From: Chromatiales bacterium
Lineage (GTDB): Bacteria > Pseudomonadota > Gammaproteobacteria > Steroidobacterales > GCA-2729495
Direction of reading: 5' to 3'
Assembly: GCA_020831895.1 (NCBI GenBank)
Contig: JAFIFS010000103.1
Coordinates: 1-36,955, forward strand
DNA: 36,955 nt
Position 1 is the stretch's first letter. The number at the start of each line of letters is the position of its first letter. Shown piece by piece: positions 35,542 through 36,955 of the stretch. The translations under genes and the position numbers were made by a program. A model generated the notes under the pieces. The model searched no databases and was not told the DNA's origin. It was given only the letters and a program-made list of their open reading frames with translations.

Positions 35542-36924
35542 GTGACAAGACTCATGGACAGCACCGTATCCGTTTCTGGCAGTCCTCGATCCCGGTCCCA
35601 CGAAGCAGCCTTGGTGCTGCTTATGCTGCTCGCCATGCCCGCCGGTGCCCAGTGGCTGCACTATGGCGGGGATCCCGGCGGTCAGAGCTACTCCTCTCTC
35701 GATCTGGTCAACCGCGACAACGTGGATCGACTCCGTGAGGCGTGGCGCTACCAGACGGGTGAGCTGGCCCGGCATCCCGAGCGCAGGGCCATGGCAAGCT
35801 TCCATGCCACGCCGCTGCTGCTGCCTGAAGCTGCGGGCCAAAGCCTCGTATTCTGCACGCCGTTCAACAGGATCATCGCGCTGGATCCAGCGAGCGGTGC
35901 CGAGCGCTGGGTCTACGACCCCGGGCTTGAACTGGGGCCGCCCGGGACGCGCTACAACTGCCGGGGAATCACCTGGTGGGAAGACCGCTCGGTTCCCGAC
36001 GATGCAGCCTGTCGGCACCGCCTGTACATGGGCACCGGCGACCTGCGCCTGATCGCGATCGATGCCCGCGACGGCCGGCCCTGTACCGGCTTCGGCGAGG
36101 GCGGGCAGCTTGACCTGCGACCGGCGATCATCGCCGAGCTCGAGCAGCGCCTCGGCCCGGGCGCCGGAGCTGGTCTTCGCCATGGCGACATTCAGTTCGT
36201 TTCCCCGCCGGTCATCGTCGGGGGCGTCCTCGTGACGGGCTCGAGCAACAACACGAAGTTCCGCCGGCCTGACGGTCCCGCAGGCACTGTGCGGGCATTC
36301 GATGCCCGCACCGGGGCGCCACGATGGGATTTCGACCCGGTCCCGCGCAACCCGGGCGATCCCGAGGCGGCGGGCTGGGACCCCGGGGCGCTCGCCCGCA
36401 CTGGCGGCGCGAACGCCTGGAGCATGTTGTCCGTGGATGAGGCGCGAGACCTGGTGTTCGTGCCCACGTCCAGCGCCGCGCCTGATTTCTTCGGTGGCCT
36501 GCGCCCGGGCGACAACCGCTATGCCAACTCGCTGGTGGCCTTGCGCGGCAGCACCGGCGAGGTGATCTGGCACTTCCAGGCCGTGCACCACGATGTCTGG
36601 GATCTCGATCTGCCGGCGCAGCCGATCCTCTTCGAGATGCTCCGGGACGGTGAGCGCATCCCGGCCGTTGCGCAGCTCACCAAGATGGGGCTGGTCTTCA
36701 TCGTCAACCGCGAGACCGGCGAGCCGCTATTCCCGGTCGAGGAGCGCCCGGTGCCCCAGGACGCGGTGGCCGGGGAACAGCTGTCGCCGACCCAGCCGTT
36801 TCCGGTCCGGCCGCCGCCGCTGGTCACGCCGGGGATGGGTCCGGACGATGCCTGGGGGTTCACGCTGCTCGACCGCGCTTGGTGCCCCCCCGAGATAGCC
36901 GCGGCGCCGCCAGGCGGGGTCTAA
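35542..36924 (+). CDS. PQQ-dependent (glucose/quinate-type) dehydrogenase, interrupted by an in-frame stop
   Basis: The N-terminal 460 residues of a periplasmic quinoprotein. A signal peptide ends near MLLAMPAGAQ. Beta-propeller blades follow: WLHYGGDPGGQSYSSLDLVN, IIALDPASGAERWVYDPG, GTVRAFDARTGAPRWDFDP and NSLVALRGSTGEVIWHFQ. The active-site segment AVHHDVWDLDLPAQP and the Lys of LTKMGLVFIVNRETGE match membrane glucose dehydrogenase. The frame ends in TAA at 36922, but the same frame then continues to the window edge as QPPRQEGPLM, matching the family's (F/Y)TPPSxxGTLM motif at exact spacing. So the stop interrupts the gene, or is a sequence error. The start is GTG 35542 or ATG 35554; neither is decisive. 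Confidence 0.8.
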   Translation: MTRLMDSTVSVSGSPRSRSHEAALVLLMLLAMPAGAQWLHYGGDPGGQSYSSLDLVNRDNVDRLREAWRYQTGELARHPERRAMASFHATPLLLPEAAGQSLVFCTPFNRIIALDPASGAERWVYDPGLELGPPGTRYNCRGITWWEDRSVPDDAACRHRLYMGTGDLRLIAIDARDGRPCTGFGEGGQLDLRPAIIAELEQRLGPGAGAGLRHGDIQFVSPPVIVGGVLVTGSSNNTKFRRPDGPAGTVRAFDARTGAPRWDFDPVPRNPGDPEAAGWDPGALARTGGANAWSMLSVDEARDLVFVPTSSAAPDFFGGLRPGDNRYANSLVALRGSTGEVIWHFQAVHHDVWDLDLPAQPILFEMLRDGERIPAVAQLTKMGLVFIVNRETGEPLFPVEERPVPQDAVAGEQLSPTQPFPVRPPPLVTPGMGPDDAWGFTLLDRAWCPPEIAAAPPGGV

Positions 36925-36955
36925 CAGCCCCCCCGCCAGGAGGGGCCCCTGATGT

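Noticed and set aside
34315-36591. 758-codon open frame antisense to dgt and the PQQ dehydrogenase.
   Set aside because: It runs opposite two clearly homologous genes and has no domain signature.

Overview
The window is about 37 kb of GC-rich chromosomal DNA from a gammaproteobacterium. The gene orders are those of this class: gmk-rpoZ-spoT-ridA-recG, glyQ-glyS-gmhB-acyltransferase, mrcA divergent from pilMNOPQ-aroK-aroB, and glnA with ntrB-ntrC. Coding density is very high. Many starts are GTG or TTG and overlap the upstream stop by 1-4 bases. I cannot name the order or genus; a poorly described high-GC lineage outside the enterics would fit. I see no insertion sequence, prophage, CRISPR array, tRNA or rRNA, so this is core chromosome rather than an island.

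Layout. 1-130 is the tail of a flavoenzyme-like gene, closed by a hairpin. 167-5174 is a nitrogen-control block: glnA, a DUF4124 protein, ntrB and ntrC on the minus strand. The glnA upstream region holds a near-consensus sigma-54 promoter and two NtrC boxes. 5175-9547 (plus) carries glyQS, gmhB and an acyltransferase. 9544-17804 (minus) carries yicC, gmk, rpoZ, spoT, ridA, recG, ubiA and a family-2 glycosyltransferase. 17970-20070 (plus) carries a PP2C phosphatase, rph and an rdgB-type ITPase. 20071-20384 is an AT-rich gap with perfect DnaA boxes. rpmE and gltA follow on plus, then an uncharacterised gene and mrcA on minus. 25692-34369 (plus) carries pilMNOPQ, an Ig-like lipoprotein gene, aroK and aroB, then dgt. 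The window ends in a PQQ-dependent dehydrogenase gene interrupted by an in-frame stop.

The most notable element is in the 429-base gap between mrcA and pilM: a GEMM-I (cyclic-dinucleotide) riboswitch on the plus strand, with GGGCAAAC, a GAAA-capped stem, CGCAAAGCC and TAGCGGGG in the right order. It is followed by about 250 bases of leader with terminator-like structure, then the type IV pilus alignment and secretin operon. This suggests that c-di-GMP (or a related dinucleotide) directly sets transcription of the pilus machine. The operon also carries an unusual extra gene, a 645-residue Ig-repeat lipoprotein, between pilQ and aroK. A second candidate of interest is the DnaA-box cluster beside an AT-rich stretch upstream of rpmE, which could be a replication origin or a DnaA-responsive control site.
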